Source of the DNA: UBA10649 sp963749905
Lineage (GTDB): Bacteria; Actinomycetota; Actinomycetes; S36-B12
DNA: 64,000 nt
Direction: 5' to 3'
NCBI GenBank assembly: GCA_963749905.1
Contig: CAVVOF010000004.1
Location: 372,001 to 436,000 of the forward strand
In this document: one piece after another, positions 16,392 to 24,045 of the stretch
Layout: every line of letters starts with the position of its first letter
Position numbering within the stretch: position 1 is the stretch's first letter
Notes under the pieces: model-generated
Told to the model about the DNA's origin: nothing
The model's database searches: none
What the model saw: the letters and a program-made list of their open reading frames with translations, nothing else
Translations under genes and position numbers: made by a program

Positions 16392-17653
16392 GGCCCACCC
16401 CTCCTGCCGCTCGTGGTCGCGGGTTGCGACCCCAGTCTTCCAGCCGCAGCCGCCTGCTCCGTCAGCACGTCTCGTACGTACTCGAGTTCCCGGATCACGT
16501 ACTCCGTGATGTCACCGGTCTTGAGGTGATCCGGCAGCACGTCCCAGGTGTAGGTCTCGATCTCGAGATGCGTGGACAGCGGCGTCCGGGCATGGAACGC
16601 GAGCGCCGCATCGATCCCGTCACGCGTGGTCCGGAACGGCCCGAGATCGTCGAGGAAGACCGGGACGTGGAAGTGGGTCCGCCAAGCGCGCGGACCCGGA
16701 TCCGTCTCGTAGGCGGCCAGCGCATCCTCGAGGTTGAGGTAGCGCGTGACGACCCCGTCACGAAGCTCCGTGGTCTGGCTGAGGTAGATGGTTCCGGTGT
16801 AGCGCTTGAGCTCGGCGACGATCTCGTCGGTCACATGCGGCACGTTGAGGGCGGAGGCTGCCTGCAGCTTGTAGATCGGGATGGCCGCGTCTACGAGCAG
16901 CTGCAGGTCCGCAGTGATGTCCTCGAACTGCACGGACTGGTGGCAGATGTCGAACACGATGCCGAGGTGGCGCCGGACGCCCTGGAAGACCTCGGCCAGC
17001 GGCTGGCCACTCAACTCCGCGATGCGCAGGGCCGCCTGAGTCGTGTAGACGTGCGCGTTGAAGTACTCGACCGTCTCCTCGATCGTCTCCAGGAAGCAGT
17101 ACGGCTCCGGCTCCAACGCGAGCTTGACCCGCCGACCGGTCTCCTTCTCGAGGTTCATCAGGAACGCAACCACCCGAAGCAGGTTGTCCGTGAACGCGGC
17201 CACGTACTCGTCGCCATCGACCTTGGGACGGAAAGCGAGTGGCGCGGTCTGGATGGTCGGCTCGACCTCGGGTCCGGTGATCTCAGTGAGGATCCGCGCG
17301 ACGTCCATCGTGTACCGGGTCCGGGCGTCGGTGGTCCAGTCCGGTTCGTACACCTGCGCCTTCACTACCTCGCCCTTGAACGGACCGTAGGGGAAGGCGT
17401 TCACCGTGTAGACGTAGAGGTCGTGCTCGTCGAGATAGGCCTTGAGCCGAGCGCGCTCGACTGGGTCCCCCATCAGTTCCTGGGCGGAGGCATTCGAGAT
17501 CCTGAGTGAGACGCCCATCGGGGAGTCCGGGCAGAACTGCCGTTTGACCTCCGGAACGTACGCCTCCAGGCTCGCCCGCATCTCCGTCCACGTATCACCC
17601 GGATGCACGAGCGTCGAGTACGTCAGGTGGCCGTATCCGTTGCCGAGATCCAT
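16388..17653 (-). CDS. EboE-like TIM-barrel sugar isomerase/epimerase
   Basis: The 421-residue protein resembles xylose-isomerase-type TIM barrels and especially EboE, a component of the ebo operons linked to metabolite transport: HLTYSTLVHPGDTW at 9-22, YVYTVNAFPYGPFKGEV near 85, YEPDWTTDARTRYTMDVA near 105, LALEPEPYCFLE near 185 (metal Glu), IVFDICHQSVQFED near 235 and a late HLEIETYTWDVLP. The other ebo genes (EboA-D, F) are absent. Here it sits in a catabolic operon, between E2 (19-bp gap) and YciI (overlap), so it probably isomerises a sugar-like intermediate. The EboE match is by motif recall, not alignment. Confidence 0.65.
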   Translation of the reverse strand: MDLGNGYGHLTYSTLVHPGDTWTEMRASLEAYVPEVKRQFCPDSPMGVSLRISNASAQELMGDPVERARLKAYLDEHDLYVYTVNAFPYGPFKGEVVKAQVYEPDWTTDARTRYTMDVARILTEITGPEVEPTIQTAPLAFRPKVDGDEYVAAFTDNLLRVVAFLMNLEKETGRRVKLALEPEPYCFLETIEETVEYFNAHVYTTQAALRIAELSGQPLAEVFQGVRRHLGIVFDICHQSVQFEDITADLQLLVDAAIPIYKLQAASALNVPHVTDEIVAELKRYTGTIYLSQTTELRDGVVTRYLNLEDALAAYETDPGPRAWRTHFHVPVFLDDLGPFRTTRDGIDAALAFHARTPLSTHLEIETYTWDVLPDHLKTGDITEYVIRELEYVRDVLTEQAAAAGRLGSQPATTSGRRGGP

Positions 17654-17672
17654 GATCCGCCTTCGTCGTCGG

Positions 17673-18884
17673 TCAGTCGAGAAGCGAGACGTCCCAGTGA
17701 GTCGTCTCGAGGAGGTCCTTGACGTGAGTCAGGAATCGGGCCGCATACGCGCCATCGATCGCCCGGTGGTCCCACGAGAGCGCGAGCGCGCCTCGGGGGC
17801 GGACAGCGATGCCGTAGGTGCCATCCTCGAGGGTCACGACGCTGGGCTGCATCGTGACCGCGTCGAAGGACAGGATGCCCACATTGGGCTGATTGATGAT
17901 CGGCATCGTCAACACGCTGCCGTAGCCGCCGTTGTTCGAGACCGCGAAAGTCGAGCCTGCGTAGTCATCTGCTGAGAGAGTGCCGCTACGTGCCGCACCC
18001 GCCACGCGCGCCAGCTCCCGCGCTGTTGCTGCGACGCTGAGGGTCTCGGCGTCACGGATCACCGGGACACTCAGGCCAGCGGCACCGAGATCGACTGCCA
18101 CACCGAGATGGACCGCCTCGCTGACGAGGAGTCCGTCATCCGTGAAGGCGGAGTTGAGGTGCGGGTACTCGCGCAGACCCAGACTCACCGCCCTCAGCAC
18201 ATAGGGCAGGTATGTCAACGACGAGCCGTACCGCGCCTTCCATGCCGCCGACAACGCCCGGCGCGATCGGTCGACCATCGCATAGTCGACCTCAGTCACG
18301 CTCCAAGCCGACGCCGCTGCCTGCAGCGACTCCTTGGTTCGCTGCGCTGTGATCCGCCGGACGCGCGAGTGCTGCACCAGGTAACGCCCCTCCCGCGGAG
18401 TCATGGGCGTCCTCTCCGCCTCGACCACTGGGGCCGGGGTCGCACCCAGCGCGGCCTCTACGTCGGCCGCTCGTACCGGACGGCCTTCGACGCCGAGTTG
18501 CTCGAGATCGACGCCGAACTCAGCAGCCAGCCGCCGCGCTTTCGGCGTGGACACCGGACGGGAGAACCGCGCACCGACAACCCGTGATGGCGGCTGCGCA
18601 GGCAGCGGCGCCAAGGCTGGGGCCGCTGCATTGTCGGTGGCCCCCGGTCCGGTGCCGTCGAGCTCGATCAGCGCCACGCCGACTTCCACCACGTCGCCCA
18701 CCTCGACGAGGAGCGCCGTCACCGTGCCCGCCGCTGACGCGACGACTTCGGCATCCACCTTGTCCGTGGAGATCTCCGCGATCGGCTGATCGACCACCAC
18801 CGAGTCGCCCACCCCGACCAGCCAGCGGGTGAGTTCTCCCTCAGTGACGGTCTCGCCGAACTGGGGCATGACGACGTGGGCCAC
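17673..18884 (-). CDS. 2-oxoacid/acetoin dehydrogenase E2 (dihydrolipoyl acyltransferase)
   Basis: The 403-residue E2 has one N-terminal lipoyl domain with the lipoylated K42 in EISTDKVDAEV, a Pro/Ala linker, a peripheral-subunit-binding domain (VSTPKARRLAAEFGVDL, about 108-145) and the acyltransferase domain ending with the active-site SWDHRAIDG (His near 371). The GTG start at 18884 is supported by a GGAG 7 bases upstream; the later ATG would trim the lipoyl domain. It completes the E1alpha/E1beta set encoded upstream. No E3 gene is in the cluster, so a housekeeping lipoamide dehydrogenase must serve. Confidence 0.88.
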   Translation of the reverse strand: MAHVVMPQFGETVTEGELTRWLVGVGDSVVVDQPIAEISTDKVDAEVVASAAGTVTALLVEVGDVVEVGVALIELDGTGPGATDNAAAPALAPLPAQPPSRVVGARFSRPVSTPKARRLAAEFGVDLEQLGVEGRPVRAADVEAALGATPAPVVEAERTPMTPREGRYLVQHSRVRRITAQRTKESLQAAASAWSVTEVDYAMVDRSRRALSAAWKARYGSSLTYLPYVLRAVSLGLREYPHLNSAFTDDGLLVSEAVHLGVAVDLGAAGLSVPVIRDAETLSVAATARELARVAGAARSGTLSADDYAGSTFAVSNNGGYGSVLTMPIINQPNVGILSFDAVTMQPSVVTLEDGTYGIAVRPRGALALSWDHRAIDGAYAARFLTHVKDLLETTHWDVSLLD

Positions 18885-18903
18885 GAAGCGTCTCCGTCCC
18901 GAA

Positions 18904-19884
18904 CTAGCCGTTGACCATGGCCGCGGCGATGCTGACCGCGGACGCGACCGACGGCAGGACTTCGTCCTCGAGGTGGGTCGCGAACGGCAGCGGCACCGAC
19001 GCGGCGGCCAGCCGCTTGACCGGCGCGTCGAGGTCATAGAAGCCCTCGTCCGCGACGATGGATGCGAGCGTCCCGCCCCAGCCTCCCTGTAGGGGGTTCT
19101 CCTCCACGATGAGGATGCGGCTGGTCTTCGCGACGCTGCCGAGGACCGCGGCCGCGTCCAGCGGCACCAAGGTGCGCAGGTCGATGACCTCCGCCGAGAT
19201 TCCCTGGGCGGCCAGTTGCTCCGCCGCCTCGATGATGATCGGCATCGACCACGCCAGCCCGACGAGGGTGATGTCGCTACCGGTGCGCACCACGTTGGCC
19301 TGACCGAACGGCACGATGTGACCCTCGGGAGGCAGTTCACCCTTGCTCGCGAAGAGCGCCTTGTGCTCGAAGAACATCACCGGATCGTCGCTCCGGATCG
19401 CACTCGCCATCAGCCCGATGACATCCGCGGGAGTGGACGGCGCAGCGATCACCAGGCCGGGCACGGTGAATGCCCAGTTCTCCACTGCCTGCGAGTGCTG
19501 AGCGCCGAAGCCGAGGCCGCCCCCGTTCGCGGTGCGCACGACCAGCGGAACCTTGACCTGGCCACCCGTCATGTAGCGGACCTTCGGCATCTCGTTCGCG
19601 ATGAAGTCCCAGCACACCGCTAGGAAGTCGGAGAACATGATCTCCGCGACGGGTCGCACGCCCGTCATGGCCGCTCCCATCGCTGCCCCGACAATGGCCT
19701 GCTCGCTGATGGGTGTGTCCCAGACCCGCGACGGCCCGAACTCGTCGAACAGGCCCTGCGCGGTCTTGAATACTCCGCCGGCGGCCCCGATGTCCTCACC
19801 GATGCACACCACAGACGGGTCGCGTCGCATCTCGCGGGCGATGCCCTCAGCGACGGCCTCGCGATAGGTGGTCAGTTCCGCCAT
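18904..19884 (-). CDS. TPP-dependent dehydrogenase E1 beta subunit (AcoB/PdhB-like)
   Basis: The 326-residue protein matches the transketolase pyrimidine-binding/C-terminal fold of E1 beta: VVCIGEDIGAAGGVFK near 25, DTPISEQAIVGAAMGAAMTG near 57, the K+-binding-type ANGGGLGFGAQHSQ near 118 and ISAEVIDLRTLVPLDAAAVL near 225. It overlaps the E1 alpha stop by 13 bp. With E1 alpha and E2 it would cleave a 2-oxoacid or an acyloin such as acetoin, transferring the acyl group to lipoate and CoA. The neighbouring diol dehydrogenases favour an acyloin. Confidence 0.88.
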   Translation of the reverse strand: MAELTTYREAVAEGIAREMRRDPSVVCIGEDIGAAGGVFKTAQGLFDEFGPSRVWDTPISEQAIVGAAMGAAMTGVRPVAEIMFSDFLAVCWDFIANEMPKVRYMTGGQVKVPLVVRTANGGGLGFGAQHSQAVENWAFTVPGLVIAAPSTPADVIGLMASAIRSDDPVMFFEHKALFASKGELPPEGHIVPFGQANVVRTGSDITLVGLAWSMPIIIEAAEQLAAQGISAEVIDLRTLVPLDAAAVLGSVAKTSRILIVEENPLQGGWGGTLASIVADEGFYDLDAPVKRLAAASVPLPFATHLEDEVLPSVASAVSIAAAMVNG

Positions 19885-20867
19885 TGGGATCCTCCATCGG
19901 CCCAGACGTCGGTGAATGCCTCCGACGGATCACTCAGGGGCGCCGCCTTCGCGGCCTCGATCGCGTCCGTGATGACCTGCTGCGCGCGACCCTCGATCCG
20001 CCCCAGCTCCTCATCGCCGATCCCCGAGTCGACCAGTCGCTCCCGGAGGACCTTGACCGGATCGCGCATGAGCCACTCCTCAAGCTCACCCTCGGGCCGG
20101 TATTTCGCTGGGTCCGTGCGGGAATGGCCGTAGTGCCGATAAGTCAGGCACTCGATGATGCTCGGACCCTCGCCTGCCCGTGCCTTGGCAACCGCCCGGG
20201 CCACCTCGTCACGGACGGTCACCACGTCGTTCCCGTCGATGATGATCCTGGGCAGCGAGTAGGCGGCCGCCCGATCGGCAGCCGGATGCTCGACGGCAGT
20301 CACGCTGCTGATCGGCGTGTACTCCATGTACAGGTTGTTCTCGCAGATGAAGATCACCGGCAACTTCCACACGGCCGCGAGGTTGATCGCCTCATGGAAG
20401 GCACCGATGTTCGTCGCTCCGTCGCCGAAGAACGCTACGGACACCTGCTCCGTCTTGCGCAGCACCGCGGACCACGCGGAGCCGACGGCCATAGGCATGT
20501 GCGAACCAATGATCGCGTAGGACCCCATCATGTTGCCCGGCGCGTAGGTCAGGTGCATCGAGCCACCCTTGCCCTGCGACGAACCGGTCGACTTGCTCAT
20601 CAACTCGGCGAGACACGCCTCCGGCGACAGCCCGCGCGCCATGGCGTGGTGGTGCCCCCGATATGTCGCCCAGACGTAGTCGTCGGGGCGCAACGCCGCG
20701 CTGGTACCGACGGCCACCGCCTCGTGGCCAGCCGCCAGGTGAGTGGTGCCCTTGACGAGGCCGCTCATGAACAGGTCGAAAGCCGCCTTCTCCGTGCCCC
20801 GGATGATCAGCAGCTGCTCGTACCACCCCTTCAGGTCCTCGGCGGAGACCGTCGCAGTCTCTGTCAT
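19872..20867 (-). CDS. TPP-dependent dehydrogenase E1 alpha subunit (AcoA/PdhA-like)
   Basis: The 331-residue protein carries the TPP motif GDGATNIGAFHEAINLAA (about 148-165) ending with ENN about 30 residues on, the HLAAGHEAVAVGT entry segment near 50, GGSMHLTYAPGNMMGS near 112 and YRHYGHSRTDPAKYR near 265. ATG 20867 is used: it follows the M24 stop by one base. It pairs with E1 beta and E2 as an acetoin- or branched-oxoacid-type complex. Its 331-residue length suits AcoA-like subunits better than larger PdhA forms. Confidence 0.88.
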   Translation of the reverse strand: MTETATVSAEDLKGWYEQLLIIRGTEKAAFDLFMSGLVKGTTHLAAGHEAVAVGTSAALRPDDYVWATYRGHHHAMARGLSPEACLAELMSKSTGSSQGKGGSMHLTYAPGNMMGSYAIIGSHMPMAVGSAWSAVLRKTEQVSVAFFGDGATNIGAFHEAINLAAVWKLPVIFICENNLYMEYTPISSVTAVEHPAADRAAAYSLPRIIIDGNDVVTVRDEVARAVAKARAGEGPSIIECLTYRHYGHSRTDPAKYRPEGELEEWLMRDPVKVLRERLVDSGIGDEELGRIEGRAQQVITDAIEAAKAAPLSDPSEAFTDVWADGGSQWRN

Positions 20868-20868
20868 G

Positions 20869-22293
20869 TCAGGAACCCAGCCTCGCGTGGTGGGCCTCGA
20901 CGTGAGTCGAGGTGTTCCGGTGCGACTGCGAGTCCCGGAGCGTGTTGAGGGCGCCACCGGTCGTGTAGTAGCGCTTGCCTGCCACGAGCAGTTCCTCGGC
21001 CGGGAACTTGGTGATGACCTCCGCGCCGTCCTTGCGGACCACGACCTCCTCCTCGATGCGGGCCGCACCCCAGCCGTCCTTGGCGGGCCAGTACGTCTCG
21101 AGGGCGAAGACCATGCCCTCCTCGAGCACCTCGGGTGCATCGAACGACGTGTAGCGGGAGAAGATCGGCCGCTCCCAGATCGACAGACCCACACCGTGCC
21201 CGTACTGCAGTGCGAAGGCCGCCTCCTCGGACGGGAAGCCGAACTCCTCGGCCTTCGGCCACAAGGACACGATGTCCGCCGTCGTCACGCCAGGCTTGAC
21301 CGCCTCGATGGCCAGATCCATGTACTCGCGGCAGACCTTGTACGCGTCCCGCTGGGCCGGCGACGCCGAGCCGACGGCGAACGTGCGGTAGTAGCAGGTG
21401 CGGTAGCCGTTGTAGGAGTGCAGGATGTCGAAGAAGGCCGGGTCGCCGGGCCGGATAAGCCGATCCGAGAATACGTGCGGGTGCGGCGAGCAGCGCTCAC
21501 CGGAGATGGCGTTGACGCCCTCGACGTGTTCGGAGCCCAGGTCGTAGAGGGTCTTCGCCACCAGCCCGACGGTCTCGTTCTCGCGAACGCCCGGGCGCAG
21601 GAACTCGTAGAGCTCCTCATAGGCAGCATCGACCATCGCAGCCGCGTGAGTGAGCAGCCCGATCTCGTCGGGCGTCTTGATACGGCGCGCCTCGAGGAAC
21701 ACGGCCTGGCCGTCGACGACCTTCAGCCCCAGCTGCTGCATGGCGAACAGGACGGGCAGCTCGATGATGTCGACGCCGATCGGCTCGTTCTGCAGTCCCC
21801 GCTCGGCCAGCACGTCATAGACCTTCTTGGCCACGTCCTCGGCCCGCTTGGCACCGGGGCCGATGGTCCCCCGCAGCGTCGAGATGCCATAGCGCGCGCC
21901 CCCGCCGATCTGGTCCGGACCAACCAGCGGTCCGACGGCGTCGTGGTGCCTCTCGTGGCCGGTCAGCGGCACATCGGTGTGCGAGGAGGCGTAGTCGTAG
22001 TCCAGCCAGGGCGCCTGCTGCCGGTGGTGCTTGACGGCGGACCCGAAATCCCACAGCACCGGCGCTCCGCCGCGCGGCAGCACCGCGAAACGGATGAGCT
22101 TGTCCATCGCCCATGTGCCGATGTGGGTGCCGGTCATGTACCGGATGTTGTGGAAGTCGAAGGTCAACAGGGAGCCGACCTCCGACCGAGCCAGCTCAGC
22201 GTTCAACTTGGCGAGCCGCTGCTCCCGCAGCCGCGCCATGTCGAGACGGCTCTCCCAGTCAACGTTCATGCTTCCGTAGGTCGGGGACCCCAT
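20869..22293 (-). CDS. M24-fold (Xaa-Pro-peptidase-like) hydrolase with altered metal site
   Basis: The 474-residue protein has a creatinase-like N-domain (LLTFDFHNIRYMTGTHIG near 45-60) and a pita-bread C-domain. Metal ligands of the family are partly kept: D289 in GDPAFFDILHS, His in LQYGHGVGLS near 370, Glu in FALETYWP and ARIEEEVVV. The second Asp, normally in GYxxDxxRT, is Cys300 (GYRTCYYRT). This change recalls non-peptidase members such as creatinase, ectoine hydrolase or DMSP lyase DddP, so it is probably a pathway hydrolase or lyase rather than a peptidase. It precedes E1 alpha by one base. Confidence 0.75.
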   Translation of the reverse strand: MGSPTYGSMNVDWESRLDMARLREQRLAKLNAELARSEVGSLLTFDFHNIRYMTGTHIGTWAMDKLIRFAVLPRGGAPVLWDFGSAVKHHRQQAPWLDYDYASSHTDVPLTGHERHHDAVGPLVGPDQIGGGARYGISTLRGTIGPGAKRAEDVAKKVYDVLAERGLQNEPIGVDIIELPVLFAMQQLGLKVVDGQAVFLEARRIKTPDEIGLLTHAAAMVDAAYEELYEFLRPGVRENETVGLVAKTLYDLGSEHVEGVNAISGERCSPHPHVFSDRLIRPGDPAFFDILHSYNGYRTCYYRTFAVGSASPAQRDAYKVCREYMDLAIEAVKPGVTTADIVSLWPKAEEFGFPSEEAAFALQYGHGVGLSIWERPIFSRYTSFDAPEVLEEGMVFALETYWPAKDGWGAARIEEEVVVRKDGAEVITKFPAEELLVAGKRYYTTGGALNTLRDSQSHRNTSTHVEAHHARLGS

Positions 22294-22331
22294 GACTACC
22301 CTCCTCGGGCACGGGCACCGAAGTGCTGTTC

Positions 22332-22374
22332 AGTGATAGTAAACGATAGTTGGTCGCCGTGCGCAAACTGTCAA
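22332..22374 (-). promoter_or_regulatory. Possible internal promoter before the M24 gene
   Basis: In the 77-bp gap after the VOC gene, a perfect TTGACA (22374-22369 on the minus strand) overlaps the VOC stop codon, followed after 17 bp by the poor match AACTAT and then by TGAACAGCACTTCG, which resembles the TGAACACTTCG box at 28984-28992. An internal promoter for the M24-dehydrogenase part of the cluster is possible but weakly supported. Confidence 0.3.
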
Positions 22375-22931
22375 TTGACGGTGAACGGAAAGTCCGCTCG
22401 TGCCCGGATCTCGTCGAGCGAAGGCCGGCTGGCGAGGTACTCGGCCGTGGCCGCGTCGCGGTCGTCCTTGTTGTAGTACGCAATCTCCACGAGCTCCAGG
22501 GCCAGGCCGTCCGGATCGCTGAAGTAGCACCAGCGCCAGCCGGAGAGCGGGCCCTCGTCCACGACATTGATGTCCGAGTAGAAGACGACGCCCTTGGCCT
22601 CGAGCTCCGCCCTCTTGGCAGCGATGTCCTCCACCCGGAAGCACACGTGCGCCGCGCCCCGGTGGTTGTTCGGGACCGGACCGCCGTTGTGCGTGGGCTG
22701 CTCGTCGTACTCGATCAGCTCCATTTGCGACTTGTCTCCGACCCAGAAGCACACCTGGCGCAGTCGCGCGTGCGGCACACCCACGCCCTTCTCGAGTGCG
22801 GGCCCCTCGAACCAGGGGGTCGGCTCGTTCGCAAACGGCAGGCCCAGGATGTCGTGGTAGAAGTAGATCGAGCGGTCCAGGTCGCTCACGATGAGTCCCG
22901 CATGATGGATTGCCTGCAGTTCCATGCCCAT
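22371..22931 (-). CDS. VOC-family protein (glyoxalase/dioxygenase fold)
   Basis: The 186-residue protein has two betaalphabetabetabeta modules: LQAIHHAGLIVSDLDRSIYFY at the N-terminus and GAAHVCFRVEDIAAKRAELE near 90, closing with FSDPDGLALELVEIAYY. Metal ligand candidates are the His near position 10, Glu in QMELIEY, His in AAHVCF and Glu in ALELVE. VOC enzymes are isomerases, epimerases, lyases or dioxygenases. In this cluster an epimerase or lyase acting on a CoA ester or hydroxyketone is plausible. The 30-bp gap to the dehydrogenase upstream suggests co-transcription. Confidence 0.8.
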   Translation of the reverse strand: MGMELQAIHHAGLIVSDLDRSIYFYHDILGLPFANEPTPWFEGPALEKGVGVPHARLRQVCFWVGDKSQMELIEYDEQPTHNGGPVPNNHRGAAHVCFRVEDIAAKRAELEAKGVVFYSDINVVDEGPLSGWRWCYFSDPDGLALELVEIAYYNKDDRDAATAEYLASRPSLDEIRARADFPFTVN

Positions 22932-22961
22932 TGCCGTTCCTCTCGTCGGTGGGTTCTTCGG

Positions 22962-24023
22962 CTACTTGGAGTTGACGAGGACCTTGAGCTGGTCGCCCGT
23001 GGGGTCGACCAGCACGTCGAAGCCCTTGGTGACGACATCGGCGAGGTCCACAGTGGCGGTGACCGCCTTGGAGATCGGGTACTTCCCGGCAGCGACCAGC
23101 CGGATGATCCGCGGCCAATCCGTCAGGTTGTAGCACCAGCTGCCGCGGATGGTGATCTCTCGGTTCGCGACCTCCATCATGTCCACGGTGGCGGGCTTGG
23201 TGTGCAGGCCCGTCTGGACCACCTCGCCGCGAGCCCGGGTGCTGGAGATCGCGGTGGTCAGGCCGGGCGTCGTGCCGGAGCACTCCACTGCGAGATCGAC
23301 CCCGATGCCGTCGGTGAGGTCCCTGATGAGGTCCGCAAAGCCGTCCATCGTGGGGTCCACGACCGGGCCGATGTCCATTGCTCGGGCCAGATTCGCCCGG
23401 TTCGGGTTCGGCTCGGCGATGATCACGGTCGCCGCACCGATGGCATCGGCGTACATCGCCGACAGCACTCCGATCGGCCCAGCCCCGGTCACCAGGACGA
23501 TGTCGCCACCGGTCACCCCTGCCCAGTCGACGCCGTAGGCGGCGACGCAGGCCGGCTCGATCAATGCGCCCTCGATGTCGGAGACCGTGTCCGGGAGCAC
23601 GGCGCACTGCGACTCCTTGACGACCGCGTAGTTGGCCAGCGCGCCGGTCTCCGCGCTGAGGCCGGTGCAGGCCATGGTCGCGCACAGATGGCCGTTGCCC
23701 CGGCGGCAGTGGTAGCAGCGTCCGCACGTGATGATGGGGCAGACCGACACCCGGTCGCCCACCCTCACATCGCGCACGTCGGCGCCGACCTCAACCACGG
23801 TGCCACCGAACTCATGGCCCAGCGTCTGCGGCAGCGACACCCCGGTGAGCGGGTGAGGGGACGCCGGCGTGACGATCGGGCCCATCAGGTACTCGTGGAG
23901 GTCGGTGCCGCAGATGCCGCAGTAGGCGACCTCCACGAGGACATCGTCCGACGCCTTGACCTGCGGGACGGGGACGTCCTCGATCCTGATGTCCTTGGCA
24001 GCGTAGAAACGGGCGGCGAGCAT
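22962..24023 (-). CDS. Zinc alcohol dehydrogenase, 2,3-butanediol-dehydrogenase-like
   Basis: The 353-residue medium-chain dehydrogenase has the N-terminus MLAARFYAAKDIRIEDVPVP, catalytic-zinc residues in YCGICGTDLHEYLMGP and LGHEFGGTVVEVG, the structural four-Cys lobe CGRCYHCRRGNGHLC and the NAD site VTGAGPIGVLSAMYA. The DLHEY-GP insertion is typical of butanediol/sorbitol-type dehydrogenases. It would oxidise a vicinal diol to a hydroxyketone, a substrate class for the acetoin-type E1/E2 complex encoded downstream. ATG 24023 excludes 24 unlikely upstream residues. It lies 22 bp after the ABC gene. Confidence 0.82.
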   Translation of the reverse strand: MLAARFYAAKDIRIEDVPVPQVKASDDVLVEVAYCGICGTDLHEYLMGPIVTPASPHPLTGVSLPQTLGHEFGGTVVEVGADVRDVRVGDRVSVCPIITCGRCYHCRRGNGHLCATMACTGLSAETGALANYAVVKESQCAVLPDTVSDIEGALIEPACVAAYGVDWAGVTGGDIVLVTGAGPIGVLSAMYADAIGAATVIIAEPNPNRANLARAMDIGPVVDPTMDGFADLIRDLTDGIGVDLAVECSGTTPGLTTAISSTRARGEVVQTGLHTKPATVDMMEVANREITIRGSWCYNLTDWPRIIRLVAAGKYPISKAVTATVDLADVVTKGFDVLVDPTGDQLKVLVNSK

Positions 24024-24045
24024 TCGTGGTTCCTTTCCCGAGGGC

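Noticed and set aside
20869..22293. Assignment of the M24 protein as DMSP lyase DddP
   Set aside because: Some segments resemble DddP, but the metal-site change and sugar-type context do not support it, and no DMSP genes adjoin.
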